Below, one piece after another: positions 27,545-37,100 of a DNA stretch of 64,000 bases (positions within the stretch are counted from its first letter, which is position 1; every line of letters begins with the position of its first letter). The position numbers were made by a program, and so were the translations under genes. The DNA comes from Curtobacterium sp. PhB115 (GTDB lineage: Bacteria; Actinomycetota; Actinomycetes; Actinomycetales; Microbacteriaceae). The notes beneath the pieces are model-generated. The model saw nothing but the letters and a program-made list of their open reading frames with translations, did not search any database and had not been told where the DNA came from. The DNA lies in assembly GCF_003752025.1 (NCBI RefSeq), contig NZ_RJKR01000006.1:754019-818018 (forward strand), read 5' to 3'.

Positions 27545-29386
27545 ATGACTGCCACCACCGAGACGATCGGATCGACGATCGAGCCAGGACCCGGCCTGGA
27601 GGCCCTCCACCACTGGGTGGACCAGGTCGCCGCCCTGACGCAACCGGACCAGGTCGTCTGGTGCTCCGGCAGTGAGGCCGAGAACCGCACGCTGCTCACC
27701 GAGATGGTCGCCGCCGGCTCCCTCATCGCGTTGGACCAGGGCCTGCGCCCGGGCAGCTTCCTCGCCAGGAGCGACCCCGCGGACGTCGCACGGGTCGAGG
27801 ACCGCACCTTCATCTGCTCCGCGACCGAGGCGGACGCCGGCCCGACCAACAACTGGCGGGAACCCGGCGTCATGCGCACCGAGCTCACGGCACGCTTCCG
27901 GGGCGCGATGCGCGGGCGGACGCTCTACGTCGTGCCGTTCTCGATGGGGCCGGTCGGCGGGGCGATCTCGCAGGTCGGTGTCCAGATCACGGACTCGCCG
28001 TACGTCGTGGTGTCCACCAGGATCATGACCCGGATGGGCGCTGAAGCCCTGGCGCAGATCGGGCCGGACACCGTCTGGGTCCCGGCCCTGCACACCGTGG
28101 GCATGCCGCTCGTGGACGACGACGGGACCAGGACCCCGGACGTGCCGTGGCCGTCGAACTCGACCAAGACGATCGCGCACTTCCCGGAGACCCGCGAGAT
28201 CTGGTCGTACGGCTCCGGGTACGGCGGCAACGCGCTGCTCGCGAAGAAGTGCTTCGCCCTCCGGATCGCGTCGTCGATGGCCCGCGAGGACGGCTGGCTC
28301 GCCGAGCACATGCTCCTCATCCGCGTCACCACGCCCGCGGGGAAGGTCCTGCACGTCGCGGCCGCGTTCCCCTCCGCCTGCGGCAAGACGAACTTCGCGA
28401 TGATGACGCCGACGCTGCCCGGCTGGAAGGTCGAGACCATCGGCGACGACATCGCGTGGCTCCGCCCCGGTGCCGACGGCCGTCTGTGGGCGATCAACCC
28501 CGAGGCCGGGTTCTTCGGCGTCGCGCCCGGGACCGGCCCGGACACGAACCCGGCGGCGATGACCACCGTCCGCTCGAACACGATCTTCACGAACGTCGCG
28601 ATGACGCACGACGGCGACGTCTGGTGGGAGGGCGCGTCGGAGGAACCGCCGCGGCACCTCATCGACTGGCGCGGACAGCCGTGGGAGCCGGGCAGTGCGA
28701 CGCCGGCCGCGCACCCCAACGCGCGCTTCACGGTCGCCGCGGACCAGTGCCCGACCATCTCGGACGACTGGGACAGCCCCGACGGCGTGCCGATCGACGC
28801 CATCGTCTTCGGCGGTCGCCGCGCCACCAACGTCCCGCTCGTCGCCGAGGCCGAGGACTGGGAACACGGCGTGTTCTTCGGTTCCACGATCTCCAGCGAG
28901 CAGACCGCGGCAGCAGAGGGCCCCGTCGGCGAACTCCGCCTCGACCCCTTCGCGATGCAGCCCTTCTGCGGCTACAACATGGCGGACCACTGGGCGCACT
29001 GGCTCGAGATCGGTGACCGGCTCGGCTCGAAGGCGCCGCGCGTCTTCCGGGTGAACTGGTTCCGCAAGTCCTCGGACGGCGGCTACCTCTGGCCAGGGTT
29101 CGGCGAGAACGTCCGCGTGCTCGAGTGGATCGCGGGCCGGCTCGACGGTTCGGCGGACGTGGACTGGAGCCCCGTCGGCGGGCTGCCCGCCGTCGGCGGA
29201 CTCGACCTGGCCGGACTCGACCTCGACGGCTTCGCGCTCGACGAGTTGTTCGCGGTCGACCCGGCGGCGTGGTCGGCCGAGGCCGACCAGCTGCGGGCGC
29301 ACTTCGACCGGTTCGGCGACCGGGTGCCGGTTCGGTTGCGGGCGCGGCTGGACCAGCTCGTCCGTCGGCTCGGGGACGCGGCGTGA
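27545..29386 (+). CDS. pckG: Phosphoenolpyruvate carboxykinase (GTP)
   Basis: A 613-residue GTP-type enzyme converting oxaloacetate to phosphoenolpyruvate and CO2, the entry step of gluconeogenesis. [13 protein letters not shown] is the P-loop with the reactive cysteine, [10 protein letters not shown] binds metal, [13 protein letters not shown] is the substrate region, and [26 protein letters not shown] closes the family pattern. ATG 27545 has GAAGGAT upstream. The length is typical. It is unusual to find it behind split transketolase and PfkB genes and coupled (GTGA) to a gluconeogenic-type GAPDH. This suggests carbon from a gluconeogenic substrate is routed upward through this operon (inference). 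Confidence 0.95.
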   Translation: MTATTETIGSTIEPGPGLEALHHWVDQVAALTQPDQVVWCSGSEAENRTLLTEMVAAGSLIALDQGLRPGSFLARSDPADVARVEDRTFICSATEADAGPTNNWREPGVMRTELTARFRGAMRGRTLYVVPFSMGPVGGAISQVGVQITDSPYVVVSTRIMTRMGAEALAQIGPDTVWVPALHTVGMPLVDDDGTRTPDVPWPSNSTKTIAHFPETREIWSYGSGYGGNALLAKKCFALRIASSMAREDGWLAEHMLLIRVTTPAGKVLHVAAAFPSACGKTNFAMMTPTLPGWKVETIGDDIAWLRPGADGRLWAINPEAGFFGVAPGTGPDTNPAAMTTVRSNTIFTNVAMTHDGDVWWEGASEEPPRHLIDWRGQPWEPGSATPAAHPNARFTVAADQCPTISDDWDSPDGVPIDAIVFGGRRATNVPLVAEAEDWEHGVFFGSTISSEQTAAAEGPVGELRLDPFAMQPFCGYNMADHWAHWLEIGDRLGSKAPRVFRVNWFRKSSDGGYLWPGFGENVRVLEWIAGRLDGSADVDWSPVGGLPAVGGLDLAGLDLDGFALDELFAVDPAAWSAEADQLRAHFDRFGDRVPVRLRARLDQLVRRLGDAA

Positions 29387-30843
29387 CGGAACACGACGTC
29401 TGGGCCGACTGGAACGCTCAGCTCGAGCTCGCCGAGGAGATGATCCCGCTCATCGGGCGGTTGCACCGGCGGGACGGCGTGGTCGCCGGCGTCCACGGCC
29501 GTCGGCTCGTGAACCGTTCCGCGATCGACATCGTGAAGGCGCACCGGTTCGCCCGGCACGTCGACGGTGCACCCCTGCCGCTCGCCGAGTCGCTGGAGAT
29601 CCTCCGCGCGTTCGACGCCGGTCGGACCGGCCCGGCGTCGCTCGACCTCGGCGCGTTCGCCGCACGGCTCCGGTCCGATCCGGAGCGCGCCGCGGCGGAC
29701 ATGGTCGCCGATGCTCTCCGCGCCGCCGGCGCGCAGAGCCCGCTGCCGACGACGGACGTCGTCCTGTACGGCTTCGGTCGCATCGGGCGGCTCCTCGCCC
29801 GCATCCTGATCTCGCACCAGTCCCGCTCGACCGGCCTGCGGCTCCGGGCGATCGTCGTGCGCGAAGCGACCGGCGCGGACGACCTCGTCAAGCGTGCGAG
29901 TCTGCTCCGCCGGGACTCCGTGCACGGACCGTTCGACGGCACCATCAGCGTGGACGAGGACGCGCAGACGATCACCGCGAACGGGACGGTGATCACGGTC
30001 ATCCGTGCCGCCGATCCCTCGGCCGTCGACTACGCCGCGTACGGGATCGACGACGCGATCGTCGTGGACAACACGGGTCGGTGGCGGAGCGAGGCGGAAC
30101 TGCGCCGCCACCTCGCGTCGCCAGGCGCATCACGCGTCCTGCTCACGGCACCCGGCAAGGGAGGGATCCCGAACGTCGTGCACGGCATCAACAGCGCGGA
30201 TGCTGAGCAGTCGGACGTCGTCGCTGCGGCCTCCTGCACGACGAACGCGGTCGCGCCGGTGCTGGCCGCCCTCGACGCGGAGTACGGCGTCGTGCGCGGA
30301 CACATCGAGACGGTGCACTCGTTCACGAACGACCAGAACCTGACCGACAACTTCCACCGGGCCGACCGCCGTGGCCGTGCCGCGCCACTGAACATGGTCA
30401 TCACGGAGACCGGAGCGGCCCGGGCCGTCGCGCAGGCCGTCCCCGCCCTCGAGGGACGACTCACCGCGAACGCGATCCGCGTCCCGACGCCGGACGTCTC
30501 GCTCGCGATCCTCAACCTGCGCCTCGCACGACCGGTCGACCGGGACGCGTTGAACGGCTTCCTCCGCGGGGTGTCGCTGGGGTCCGCGCTGCGGTCGCAG
30601 GTCGACTACGTCGAGTCGCCGGAGTTCGTGTCGACCGACGTGCTCGGGTCCCGGTTCGCCGGCGTCGTGGACGGCCTCGCCACCCAGGCGACCGGTGAGG
30701 ACGTCGTGGTCTACGTCTGGTACGACAACGAGTTCGGCTACTCGTACCAGGTGGTGCGGGTGCTCGAGACGATGAGTCGCGCCCGCCCCGTACCGGTGCC
30801 GTCGCCGGCGCCCGACGGCCGAGAACTCGCGATCACGACCTGA
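29383..30843 (+). CDS. gapB: Glyceraldehyde-3-phosphate dehydrogenase, long GapB-type
   Basis: A 486-residue dehydrogenase with about 130 extra N-terminal residues ([37 protein letters not shown]) before the usual domain [17 protein letters not shown]. Cys285 in [11 protein letters not shown] is the catalytic cysteine, with [22 protein letters not shown] and [18 protein letters not shown]. Corynebacterium glutamicum GapB has the same long form and works in gluconeogenesis (established). Coupled to pckG by GTGA. The two together strongly suggest a gluconeogenic unit. A hairpin downstream probably ends the transcript. Confidence 0.93.
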   Translation: MTEHDVWADWNAQLELAEEMIPLIGRLHRRDGVVAGVHGRRLVNRSAIDIVKAHRFARHVDGAPLPLAESLEILRAFDAGRTGPASLDLGAFAARLRSDPERAAADMVADALRAAGAQSPLPTTDVVLYGFGRIGRLLARILISHQSRSTGLRLRAIVVREATGADDLVKRASLLRRDSVHGPFDGTISVDEDAQTITANGTVITVIRAADPSAVDYAAYGIDDAIVVDNTGRWRSEAELRRHLASPGASRVLLTAPGKGGIPNVVHGINSADAEQSDVVAAASCTTNAVAPVLAALDAEYGVVRGHIETVHSFTNDQNLTDNFHRADRRGRAAPLNMVITETGAARAVAQAVPALEGRLTANAIRVPTPDVSLAILNLRLARPVDRDALNGFLRGVSLGSALRSQVDYVESPEFVSTDVLGSRFAGVVDGLATQATGEDVVVYVWYDNEFGYSYQVVRVLETMSRARPVPVPSPAPDGRELAITT

Positions 30844-30901
30844 TCGCGACGAGCGCGCTCCTCTGTGGAGACTCCTGTGGTGGGGGACGAGCGCGCTCCG
30901 G

Positions 30902-30934
30902 GGGAGGGGGACCCCGCCCCGTGGTGCCCCTCCC
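30902..30934. terminator. Convergent terminator hairpin after gapB
   Basis: GGGAGGGGGACC (30902-30913) and GGTGCCCCTCCC (30923-30934) pair with one mismatch. The repeat GACGAGCGCGCTCC occurs twice just upstream (about 30847 and 30885). Confidence 0.55.
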
Positions 30935-30960
30935 TCACTTCCGGCCGAGCCCGTCCGGCA

Positions 30961-31869
30961 TCACTCGATGTCGACGTCCCGCTTGCCGCGGCGCACGATG
31001 AGCGGGTCCGGCTTGCCGATCACGTCGACCGCCTTGTCCGGGTAGTCGAACTGCGTCAGGAAGTACCGCATCGCGTTGAGACGGGCGCGCTTCTTGTCGT
31101 TCGACCGCACGATGGTCCACGGGGCGTAGCGCTTGTCGGTCCGCGTGAACATCGCGTTCTTCGCCTCGGTGTAGTCGTCCCAGCGGTCGAGGGACAGCAG
31201 GTCGATGTCCGACAGCTTCCACCGGCGCACGGGGTCGAGCTGCCGCATCGCGAACCGGGTGCGCTGCTCGCGGCGGGTGACCGAGAACCAGAACTTGGTC
31301 AGGTGGATGCCGGAGTCGACGAGCATCCGTTCGAACTGCGGCACCTGGGTCATGAACGACTCGTACTCGTCGTCCCCGCAGAACCCCATCACGCGCTCGA
31401 CGCCCGCGCGGTTGTACCAGGAGCGGTCGAACAGCACCATCTCGCCGGCGGACGGCAGGTGCTGCACGTAGCGCTGGAAGTACCACTCGCCACGCTCCCG
31501 CTCGCTCGGCTTGCTCAGCGCCACGACGCGCGAAGTCCGGGGGTTGAGGTGCTCGGTGAACCGCTTGATCGTGCCGCCCTTGCCGGCCGCGTCACGACCC
31601 TCGAACAGCACGACGACCTTCTGCCCGGTGTCCTCGAGCCAGTACTGGCACTTCAGGAGCTCGATCTGCAGCTGGTACTTCGCGTACTCGTACTCCTCGC
31701 GCGGCAGTCGCTCGTCGTACGGGTAGTCGTCGCGCCACGTCAGGACGGGGTTGCCGTGCGGGTCGATGAGGTCCGGGTCGGCGGTGTGCCCGTCCGCGAC
31801 GCTGTAGCCCTCGGTCCTGAGCTGCTCGATGTACTCCCGGAGGGGTTGCGAGTAGGGCGCTGTCTCCAC
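30961..31869 (-). CDS. ppk2: Polyphosphate kinase 2 family protein
   Basis: A 302-residue PPK2-family kinase that transfers phosphate between polyphosphate and nucleotides. VVVLFEGRDAAGKGGTIKRF is the Walker A region (near residue 95), MVLFDRSWYNRAGVERVMGF the Walker B and lid region, and WTIVRSNDKKRARLNAMRYFL the C-terminal arginine-rich lid. GTG 31869 is chosen for AGAGGAG seven bases upstream. The length and single domain match class I PPK2, which mainly uses polyphosphate to make nucleoside triphosphates, but class cannot be fixed by eye. It stands alone and is convergent with gapB. Confidence 0.92.
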   Translation of the reverse strand: METAPYSQPLREYIEQLRTEGYSVADGHTADPDLIDPHGNPVLTWRDDYPYDERLPREEYEYAKYQLQIELLKCQYWLEDTGQKVVVLFEGRDAAGKGGTIKRFTEHLNPRTSRVVALSKPSERERGEWYFQRYVQHLPSAGEMVLFDRSWYNRAGVERVMGFCGDDEYESFMTQVPQFERMLVDSGIHLTKFWFSVTRREQRTRFAMRQLDPVRRWKLSDIDLLSLDRWDDYTEAKNAMFTRTDKRYAPWTIVRSNDKKRARLNAMRYFLTQFDYPDKAVDVIGKPDPLIVRRGKRDVDIE

Positions 31870-32025
31870 GGTGTCTCCTCTGCCAGCCGATCGGTCGGCT
31901 GGGTCCATCCTGTCCCCCGTACCCCGACAGGTCCCCAACCGGACGTGTCGCGCAGGTGAAGGGAGCGGCCGAGCACTGGTCACCAGAGCACCCGACCGGT
32001 CGTTCCGCGCCGGTATCATCGCGGG

Positions 32026-33141
32026 ATGTCCCAGCACCCGCCGTTCCGTGCCGACGTCGTCGGCAGCTTCCTCCGCCCCGACGCCGTGAAGGAGGCCCGC
32101 TCGGCCGCCGCCGCGGGGCGCATCGACGCGGCCGCACTCCGGGCCGTCGAGGACGACTCGATCCGCACGCTGCTGGATGACCAGCGGGCGGCGGGCCTGC
32201 AGCTCGCCACCGACGGCGAGGCCCGCCGCGCCTGGTGGCACCTCGACTTCTGGGGCGGCCTCGACGGGGTCGAGGTGGTCGAGCTCGACCACGGCATCGC
32301 GTTCCAGGGCGTGACGACCACGCCGAAGGGCATGCGGGTCACGGGTCCGGTGTCGTTCCCGGCGGACCACCCGTTCGTGGCCGACGCCGCGTTCGTCGTC
32401 GCCGAGGCCACCACGCGCGGCCTCACCCCGAAGTTCACGATCCCAGCGCCGACGGTGTTCGACTTCCGCCTCGACGCCGACCAGGTCCGCACCGACCACT
32501 ACGACGGCCGCGACGCGATCACCGACGACCTGGTGCAGGCGTACCGGGACGCGATCGCCGCCCTGTACGACGTGGGGGTGCGGTACCTGCAGCTCGACGA
32601 CACGGCGTGGGCGTACGCGTGCTCCGACGACGAGATGGCCAAGGCTCGCGAGCGCGGCATCGAGACGGACGGCATCGCCGAGCGCTTCTCGTCGATCATC
32701 CGACGGGTGCTCGACGGTCGACCCGAGGACCTCGTCGTCACCACCCACGTCTGCCGCGGCAACTTCCGCTCGACGTGGATCGCGTCCGGCGGGTACGAGC
32801 CCGTGGCGGAGCAGCTCCTCGGGCACACCGGCTACGACGGCTTCTTCCTGGAGTACGACAGTGACCGGGCCGGCGGCTTCGAGCCGCTGCGGTTCCTGCC
32901 CGAGGGCGATCAGGTCGTCGTGCTCGGGCTCGTCACCTCGAAGACCGGCGAGCTCGAGGACCCGGCCGTCATCGAGCAGCGCATCCACGACGCCGCGCAG
33001 TACGCACCCCTCGGCCAGCTCGCGCTGAGCCCGCAGTGCGGTTTCGCCTCGACCGAGGAGGGCAACACGCTGTCCGAGGACGAGCAGTGGGCGAAGGTCC
33101 GCAGCGTGGTGGAGATCGCCGGACGCGTCTGGTCCCGGTAG
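32026..33141 (+). CDS. MetE C-terminal-like, cobalamin-independent methionine synthase family protein
   Basis: A 371-residue protein matching the catalytic half of MetE-type methyltransferases (full MetE is about 750). Zinc ligands are recognisable: TTHVCRGNF (His and Cys), FLEYDSDRAG (Glu) and SPQCGFAS (Cys). DVVGSFLRPDAVKEA and YLQLDDTAWAY are typical of the short YxjG/YxjH-like group. These short forms act in methyl transfer to thiols such as homocysteine, with methyl donors not well defined; several annotate as epoxyalkane:coenzyme M transferase-like. No met gene is adjacent. ATG 32026 is used; no strong ribosome site is seen. Confidence 0.85.
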   Translation: MSQHPPFRADVVGSFLRPDAVKEARSAAAAGRIDAAALRAVEDDSIRTLLDDQRAAGLQLATDGEARRAWWHLDFWGGLDGVEVVELDHGIAFQGVTTTPKGMRVTGPVSFPADHPFVADAAFVVAEATTRGLTPKFTIPAPTVFDFRLDADQVRTDHYDGRDAITDDLVQAYRDAIAALYDVGVRYLQLDDTAWAYACSDDEMAKARERGIETDGIAERFSSIIRRVLDGRPEDLVVTTHVCRGNFRSTWIASGGYEPVAEQLLGHTGYDGFFLEYDSDRAGGFEPLRFLPEGDQVVVLGLVTSKTGELEDPAVIEQRIHDAAQYAPLGQLALSPQCGFASTEEGNTLSEDEQWAKVRSVVEIAGRVWSR

Positions 33142-33180
33142 CGTTCTCGACGGCCTGTCCCCGATCCGGATCGAGCAACG

Positions 33181-34182
33181 ATGCCTGACGTCCACCTGCC
33201 TGCCGACGACCGCTACGAGCAGCTCCCGTACCAGCGCGTGGGGAGGAGCGGCCTGATGCTGCCGCGGATCTCCCTCGGTCTGTGGAACAACTTCGGCGCC
33301 GACCGCGCGCTCACCACGCAGCGCGACATCGTGCTGCACGCGTTCGACCGCGGGATCACCCACTTCGACCTCGCGAACAACTACGGCCCGCCGCCCGGAT
33401 CGGCCGAGGAGCAGTTCGGCCGCATCCTCGAATCGGACCTGCGCCCGTACCGGGACGAGATCGTGGTGTCGACGAAGGCCGGATACGACATGTGGCCCGG
33501 CCCGTACGGCGACCGGGGCTCCCGCAAGTACATGCTCGCGTCGCTCGACCAGTCGCTCGGGCGCCTCGGGCTCGACTACGTCGACGTCTTCTACTCGCAC
33601 CGTCCGGACCCCGAGACGCCCATCGAGGAGACGGTCAGCGCCCTGGTGACCGCGGTCAGGTCGGGCAAGGCGCTGTACGCGGGCATCTCGAACTACGACC
33701 CGGAGCAGACCGCGGCGGCGGCGAAGGCCCTGGCCGACGAGAACATGCACCTGCTCATCCACCAGCCGCGCTACAACATGTTCGACCGGGTCCCCGAGGA
33801 CGGGCTCTTCGACGAGCTCATGCGACTCGGCACCGGTGCGATCGTGTTCTCGCCGCTGGCGGGCGGGCTGCTGACGGACCGGTACCTGGACGGGACGGTC
33901 CCGGTGGGGTCGCGTGCCGCCGAGGGCCGCTGGTTCGGGGCGGACCGCATCGACGACGAGTACCTGACGACGGCGCGGGCGCTCAACGACATCGCTGTGG
34001 CGCGCGGGCAGACGCTCGCGCAGCTCGCGATCACGTGGGTGCTCCGGCAGCCGGCCGTGACGTCGGCGCTGGTCGGGGCCTCGAGTGTCCGCCAGCTGGA
34101 CGGCACGCTCGACTCGCTCGCGGGCGCGCCCCTGTCCGACGAGGAGCTCGCGGCGATCGACGCGCTGGTGCCGCGCGGCTGA
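33181..34182 (+). CDS. Aldo/keto reductase, YghZ/GprA-like
   Basis: A 333-residue NADPH-dependent aldo/keto reductase. The catalytic tetrad is readable as Asp and Tyr in HFDLANNYGPPPGSAEEQFG, Lys in VVSTKAGYDMWPGPYG and His in VFYSHRPDPETP. The phrases WNNFGADR and KYMLASLDQSLGRLGLDYVDVF are typical of the L-glyceraldehyde-3-phosphate reductase (YghZ) subfamily, which detoxifies L-glyceraldehyde phosphate and methylglyoxal (family knowledge). ATG 33181 starts 39 bases after the MetE-like gene; the pair may share a transcript. A near-perfect palindrome of the GGAGGC family follows. Confidence 0.9.
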   Translation: MPDVHLPADDRYEQLPYQRVGRSGLMLPRISLGLWNNFGADRALTTQRDIVLHAFDRGITHFDLANNYGPPPGSAEEQFGRILESDLRPYRDEIVVSTKAGYDMWPGPYGDRGSRKYMLASLDQSLGRLGLDYVDVFYSHRPDPETPIEETVSALVTAVRSGKALYAGISNYDPEQTAAAAKALADENMHLLIHQPRYNMFDRVPEDGLFDELMRLGTGAIVFSPLAGGLLTDRYLDGTVPVGSRAAEGRWFGADRIDDEYLTTARALNDIAVARGQTLAQLAITWVLRQPAVTSALVGASSVRQLDGTLDSLAGAPLSDEELAAIDALVPRG

Positions 34183-34285
34183 CGTGTGTCGGATGCGGCG
34201 CGCGGAGCGCAGGCGGTGCGACGTTTCGCGCTGAGCGACACGTCACGGGCGGGGGACCGCGTGGACTGTCGCTGAGCCCGAAACC

Positions 34286-34331
34286 ACGGACGGGAGGCGC
34301 GGTGCCAGCTGGCACCGCGCCTCCCGTCCGT
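34286..34331. terminator. Bidirectional terminator hairpin, member b of the GGAGGC palindrome family
   Basis: A perfect 21-bp stem starts ACGGACGGGAGGCGCGG and ends in the matching right arm, with loop AGCT (itself self-complementary). It lies between the convergent aldo/keto reductase and msrA genes. A weaker inverted pair, TGACGTGTGTCG/CGACACGTCA, lies upstream (34180-34245). Confidence 0.85.
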
Positions 34332-34344
34332 CAGTGGGTTGCCC

Positions 34345-34866
34345 CTAGACCGCCGCGGTCGCCTCGTCGCGGTGCGGGAGCTTCCAACCCGGGCGCACGA
34401 AGTGGCACGTGTACCCGGCGGGGTACTTCTCGAGGTAGTCCTGGTGCTCCTCCTCGGCCTCCCAGAAGTCGCCGGCGGGCTCGACCTCGGTGACGACCTT
34501 GCCCGGCCAGATGCCCGAAGCGTCGACGTCCGCGATCGTGTCGCGCGCGACCTGCTCCTGCTCGGGCGAGGTGAAGAAGATCGCCGAACGGTAGCTGCGA
34601 CCGACGTCGTTGCCCTGACGGTCCTTCGTCGACGGGTCGTGGATCTGGAAGAAGAACTCGAGCAGGTCGCGGTACGAGATCACGGACGGGTCGAAGACGA
34701 TCTCGACGGCCTCGGCGTGGTCACCGTGGTTGCGGTACGTCGCGTTCGGGGTGTCGCCACCCGAGTAGCCGACGCGCGTGCTGATGATGCCGGGCCGGCG
34801 ACGGAGGAGCTGCTGCGCTCCCCAGAAACACCCGCCGGCGAGGATGGCGGTTTCGGTGGTGGTCAT
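34345..34866 (-). CDS. msrA: Peptide-methionine (S)-S-oxide reductase
   Basis: A 173-residue repair enzyme reducing methionine-S-sulfoxide in proteins. The catalytic motif is AGGCFWGAQ (Cys near residue 12). Typical segments are [46 protein letters not shown] and [12 protein letters not shown] later cysteine in [13 protein letters not shown] may be a resolving residue. ATG 34866 has AGGAGG upstream. The length is standard. It is alone, convergent with the YghZ-like gene; an 84-base gap separates it from the aldo/keto reductase gene upstream on the same strand. Confidence 0.95.
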   Translation of the reverse strand: MTTTETAILAGGCFWGAQQLLRRRPGIISTRVGYSGGDTPNATYRNHGDHAEAVEIVFDPSVISYRDLLEFFFQIHDPSTKDRQGNDVGRSYRSAIFFTSPEQEQVARDTIADVDASGIWPGKVVTEVEPAGDFWEAEEEHQDYLEKYPAGYTCHFVRPGWKLPHRDEATAAV

Positions 34867-34950
34867 GGTGGCCTCCTGAGGTCGTCGTGCCGCTGGCTGC
34901 GGCATCGTCTTGTGCAACCAGCAACGGGGGTGTCGTGTTCCCGGATGGTG

Positions 34951-35772
34951 TCAGTCGGTGGTGCCCTCGAGCGCGTCGAGTGCGGCCACGTCGTCGGCCG
35001 ACAGGGTGAAGTCGACGTCGGCATTCGCGGCGATGCGCGACGGGGTCGTGGACTTCGGCAGCGGCAGGACGTCCTTCTCGAGCAGGTAGCGGATCGCGAC
35101 CTGCGCGACGCTCTTGTCGTACTTCGCCGCGATCTCGGCGATCTGCTCGTTCTCGAGCAGGCCACCCGTGGCGAGGGGCGAGTACCCCTCGGTGAGGATG
35201 TCGTGTTCGCGGTCGAACGCGGTCGTCTCGTCCTGCGTGTTGCCGATGAACCACCGGATCTGGTTCACGTGCGGCACCACGTCGGTCCTGCCGAGCAGGT
35301 ACTCGAGGTCGGAGACGGCGAAGTTCGAGACGCCGATCGAGCGCGTCCGGCCGGCGTCGTAGAGCTCCTCGAACACCTTCCACACCGCGACGTTCTCGTC
35401 CCCGTGGTCGGAGCCGATGGCGCTCCAGGGCCAGGGAGCGTGGATCAGGTACAGGTCGATCACGCCGAGGTCGAGGTTGGCGCTCGACTCCTCGAACGCC
35501 TGGCGTGCGCCGTCCGCGGTCTTGATCTCCGCCGGCAGCTTCGTGGTGATGAACACCTCGTCGCGCGGGACGCCGCTGTCACGGACGGCCTCGCCGACAC
35601 TGGCCTCGTTGCCGTACGCCAGCGCGGTGTCGATGTGGCGGTACCCGAGGTCGAGCGCGGTCTTCGTCGCGTCGTACGCCTCGGACCCGGAGGGGATCTG
35701 CCACGTGCCGAAGCCGATCTTCGGGATGTGCAGACCGTTGGACAGGGTGAACGTGTCGATGAGTGCGGGCAT
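34951..35772 (-). CDS. Aldo/keto reductase (2,5-diketo-gluconate reductase type)
   Basis: A 273-residue aldo/keto reductase of the AKR5-like group: IPKIGFGTWQI, GYRHIDTALAYGNEASVG (Asp and Tyr), FITTKLPAE (Lys), DLYLIHAPWPW (His), RSIGVSNFAV and VLPLPKSTTPSRI (cofactor). It is a cytoplasmic NADPH enzyme reducing carbonyl compounds such as diketogluconate or methylglyoxal. The start is ATG 35772, where the family N-terminus (ALIDTFTLSNGLHIPKIG) begins. A long hairpin and a terminator-family palindrome lie upstream, so it is probably transcribed alone. Confidence 0.9.
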   Translation of the reverse strand: MPALIDTFTLSNGLHIPKIGFGTWQIPSGSEAYDATKTALDLGYRHIDTALAYGNEASVGEAVRDSGVPRDEVFITTKLPAEIKTADGARQAFEESSANLDLGVIDLYLIHAPWPWSAIGSDHGDENVAVWKVFEELYDAGRTRSIGVSNFAVSDLEYLLGRTDVVPHVNQIRWFIGNTQDETTAFDREHDILTEGYSPLATGGLLENEQIAEIAAKYDKSVAQVAIRYLLEKDVLPLPKSTTPSRIAANADVDFTLSADDVAALDALEGTTD

Positions 35773-35838
35773 GCGACGGACGATACGCCGCCCGGTTCCG
35801 GGGGCGGTCACGGGACGCAACGCTGTGCCGCCGCGCAC

Positions 35839-35900
35839 CGCGCCCCCGTGCGGGCATCGCGCCCCGACTCACCTGGGCGCGATGCCCGCCAGGGGGCGCG
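35839..35900. repeat. Long intergenic hairpin upstream of the aldo/keto reductase
   Basis: Arms of 26 bases (35839-35864 and 35875-35900) pair at 24 positions around a ten-base loop; the core is GCGGGCATCGCGCCC. It is unrelated in sequence to the GGAGGC family member 16 bases further on. Function unknown: terminator, RNA structure in a 5' leader, or a remnant of a small mobile repeat. Confidence 0.7.
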
Positions 35901-35915
35901 AACCCGTCAGACGCC

Positions 35916-35958
35916 GGACTGGAGGCCTGCGGCGGTGTCGCCACGGGCCTCCAGGTCC
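35916..35958. terminator. Terminator hairpin, imperfect member c of the GGAGGC palindrome family
   Basis: GGACTGGAGGCCTGCGGCG pairs with CGCCACGGGCCTCCAGGTCC across GTGT, with two mismatches and a bulge. It lies 10 bases after the DUF4383 gene on the minus strand. Confidence 0.65.
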
Positions 35959-35968
35959 ACTCCGACTG

Positions 35969-36427
35969 TCAGCGCGTGCGCGCGCCGACGCGCGGCAGCA
36001 CGAAGCCGAGCACGATCATCGCGACGGCGAGGAACGCGTGCAGGACGTTGTCCGCGCTGTTCAGGGGGACGAAGTTCGCGGGGTCTGCCATGCCGGCCGT
36101 GAACAGGCCGTAGACGAACAGGACCGCGTAGACGATGCCGCCGACGACCAGGTAGAGCCGAGCACCTCGGGCTGAACGTGCCGCGGCGAGCCCGACGATG
36201 CCGAAGAGCAGGTGCACGATGTTGTGCAGGACCGACACCTGGAACAGGCCGAGGAGCAAGGCCATGGAACCGTGGCCCGCCATCGACATCGAACCCATGT
36301 CCATGGTGAGCCCCGGGATGAAGCCGGCGACGCCGACGATCAGGAAGACGACACCGAACAGGAGCGCACCCTTCTGGGTCCAGGTCGAGCCGGTGCGGTT
36401 GCGAGCGGTTGCTGCGTTGCTGGTCAT
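35969..36427 (-). CDS. DUF4383 domain membrane protein
   Basis: A 152-residue protein with four hydrophobic segments: GALLFGVVFLIVGVAGFIPG, GSMALLLGLFQVSVLHNIVHL, LYLVVGGIVYAVLFVYGLF and NVLHAFLAVAMIVLGFVLP. HNIVHLLFGIVGLAAARS and DNVLHAFLAVAM are the signature of the DUF4383 family, small membrane proteins common in actinobacteria and of unknown function. A short methionine-rich stretch (LTMDMGSMSMAGHGSMA) lies between segments 1 and 2. ATG 36427 follows AAAAGGGG. Divergent from the VOC protein gene. Confidence 0.85.
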   Translation of the reverse strand: MTSNAATARNRTGSTWTQKGALLFGVVFLIVGVAGFIPGLTMDMGSMSMAGHGSMALLLGLFQVSVLHNIVHLLFGIVGLAAARSARGARLYLVVGGIVYAVLFVYGLFTAGMADPANFVPLNSADNVLHAFLAVAMIVLGFVLPRVGARTR

Positions 36428-36605
36428 GGTGTGACCCCTTTTCTCGTCCGCGTCGCAGTTGCGGCGCACAGGGCATTCGAAGCCGTCCGGCAGTCGGATG
36501 GCAGTTGTCCACTTCGCGAGCACCGGGGGACACCGACCCTGGACCGGTGCGCACACACGGCTGCCTACGCTCCGCAGCACGGCAACACCGACGGAAGGCA
36601 GCACC

Positions 36606-36962
36606 ATGGCACGCGGAGTCGCAGCGGTATGGGTCCCGGTCACCGACATGCAGCGGGCGGTCGCGTTCTACCGTGACACCCTCGGACTGACGGTCACGGA
36701 CGAGTCCGACGACTGGAGTGAGATCGACGCGAACGGCCTGATGATCGGGCTGAACGGGCGCGAGTCGGCGAGCCCGTCGAGCGGCGGGGGAGCGGTCGTC
36801 ACGTTCCAGCCGGACGGTTCGATCGAGGACGAGCTGGCGAGCATCCGCGAGCGCGGTGCGGACGTGCAGGGCGAGATCAGTGAGCACCCGTGGGGCAAGA
36901 TCGTCCCCTTCAAGGACAGCGAGGGCAACGACCTGCAGTTCTACGCGCCGCCGCAGGGCTGA
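36606..36962 (+). CDS. VOC superfamily (glyoxalase/bleomycin-resistance-like) protein
   Basis: A 118-residue single VOC-fold protein: VAAVWVPVTDMQRAVAFYRDTLGL at the start and KIVPFKDSEGNDLQFYAPP at the end are the two beta-alpha-beta halves. The expected glutamate near the C-terminus is present (SEGNDLQFY), but the first-half metal ligand is not histidine (VWVPV), so metal binding is uncertain. Substrate unknown; such small proteins act as dioxygenase-, lyase- or antibiotic-binding domains. ATG 36606 is preceded by GAAGG. Confidence 0.82.
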   Translation: MARGVAAVWVPVTDMQRAVAFYRDTLGLTVTDESDDWSEIDANGLMIGLNGRESASPSSGGGAVVTFQPDGSIEDELASIRERGADVQGEISEHPWGKIVPFKDSEGNDLQFYAPPQG

Positions 36963-37026
36963 CGCGACCCCAGGACGGACGGAAGGGCCGGTGCGGTGTC
37001 GCCACGCCTCCCTCGCAGGCTCGGTC

Positions 37027-37073
37027 GGCGCGCCCCGCGCAACGCTTCGCGTTGCCGCTGAGCGGGGCGCGCC
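37027..37073. terminator. Convergent terminator region between VOC and AztD-like genes
   Basis: GGCGCGCCCCGC (37027-37038) pairs with GCGGGGCGCGCC (37062-37073), and an inner GCAACGC/GCGTTGC pair extends it around TTC. A degenerate relative of the GGAGGC family (about 36975-37012, containing GGTGTCGCCAC) lies just before it. Confidence 0.6.
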
Positions 37074-37100
37074 CGTCTGCGCGTGGTCGCCTGCAGAGCG

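Noticed and set aside
30961..33762. A 933-codon reading of the PPK2 frame
   Set aside because: Only the last 302 codons are PPK2. The rest is antisense to the MetE-like and aldo/keto reductase genes, and a good ribosome site precedes GTG 31869.
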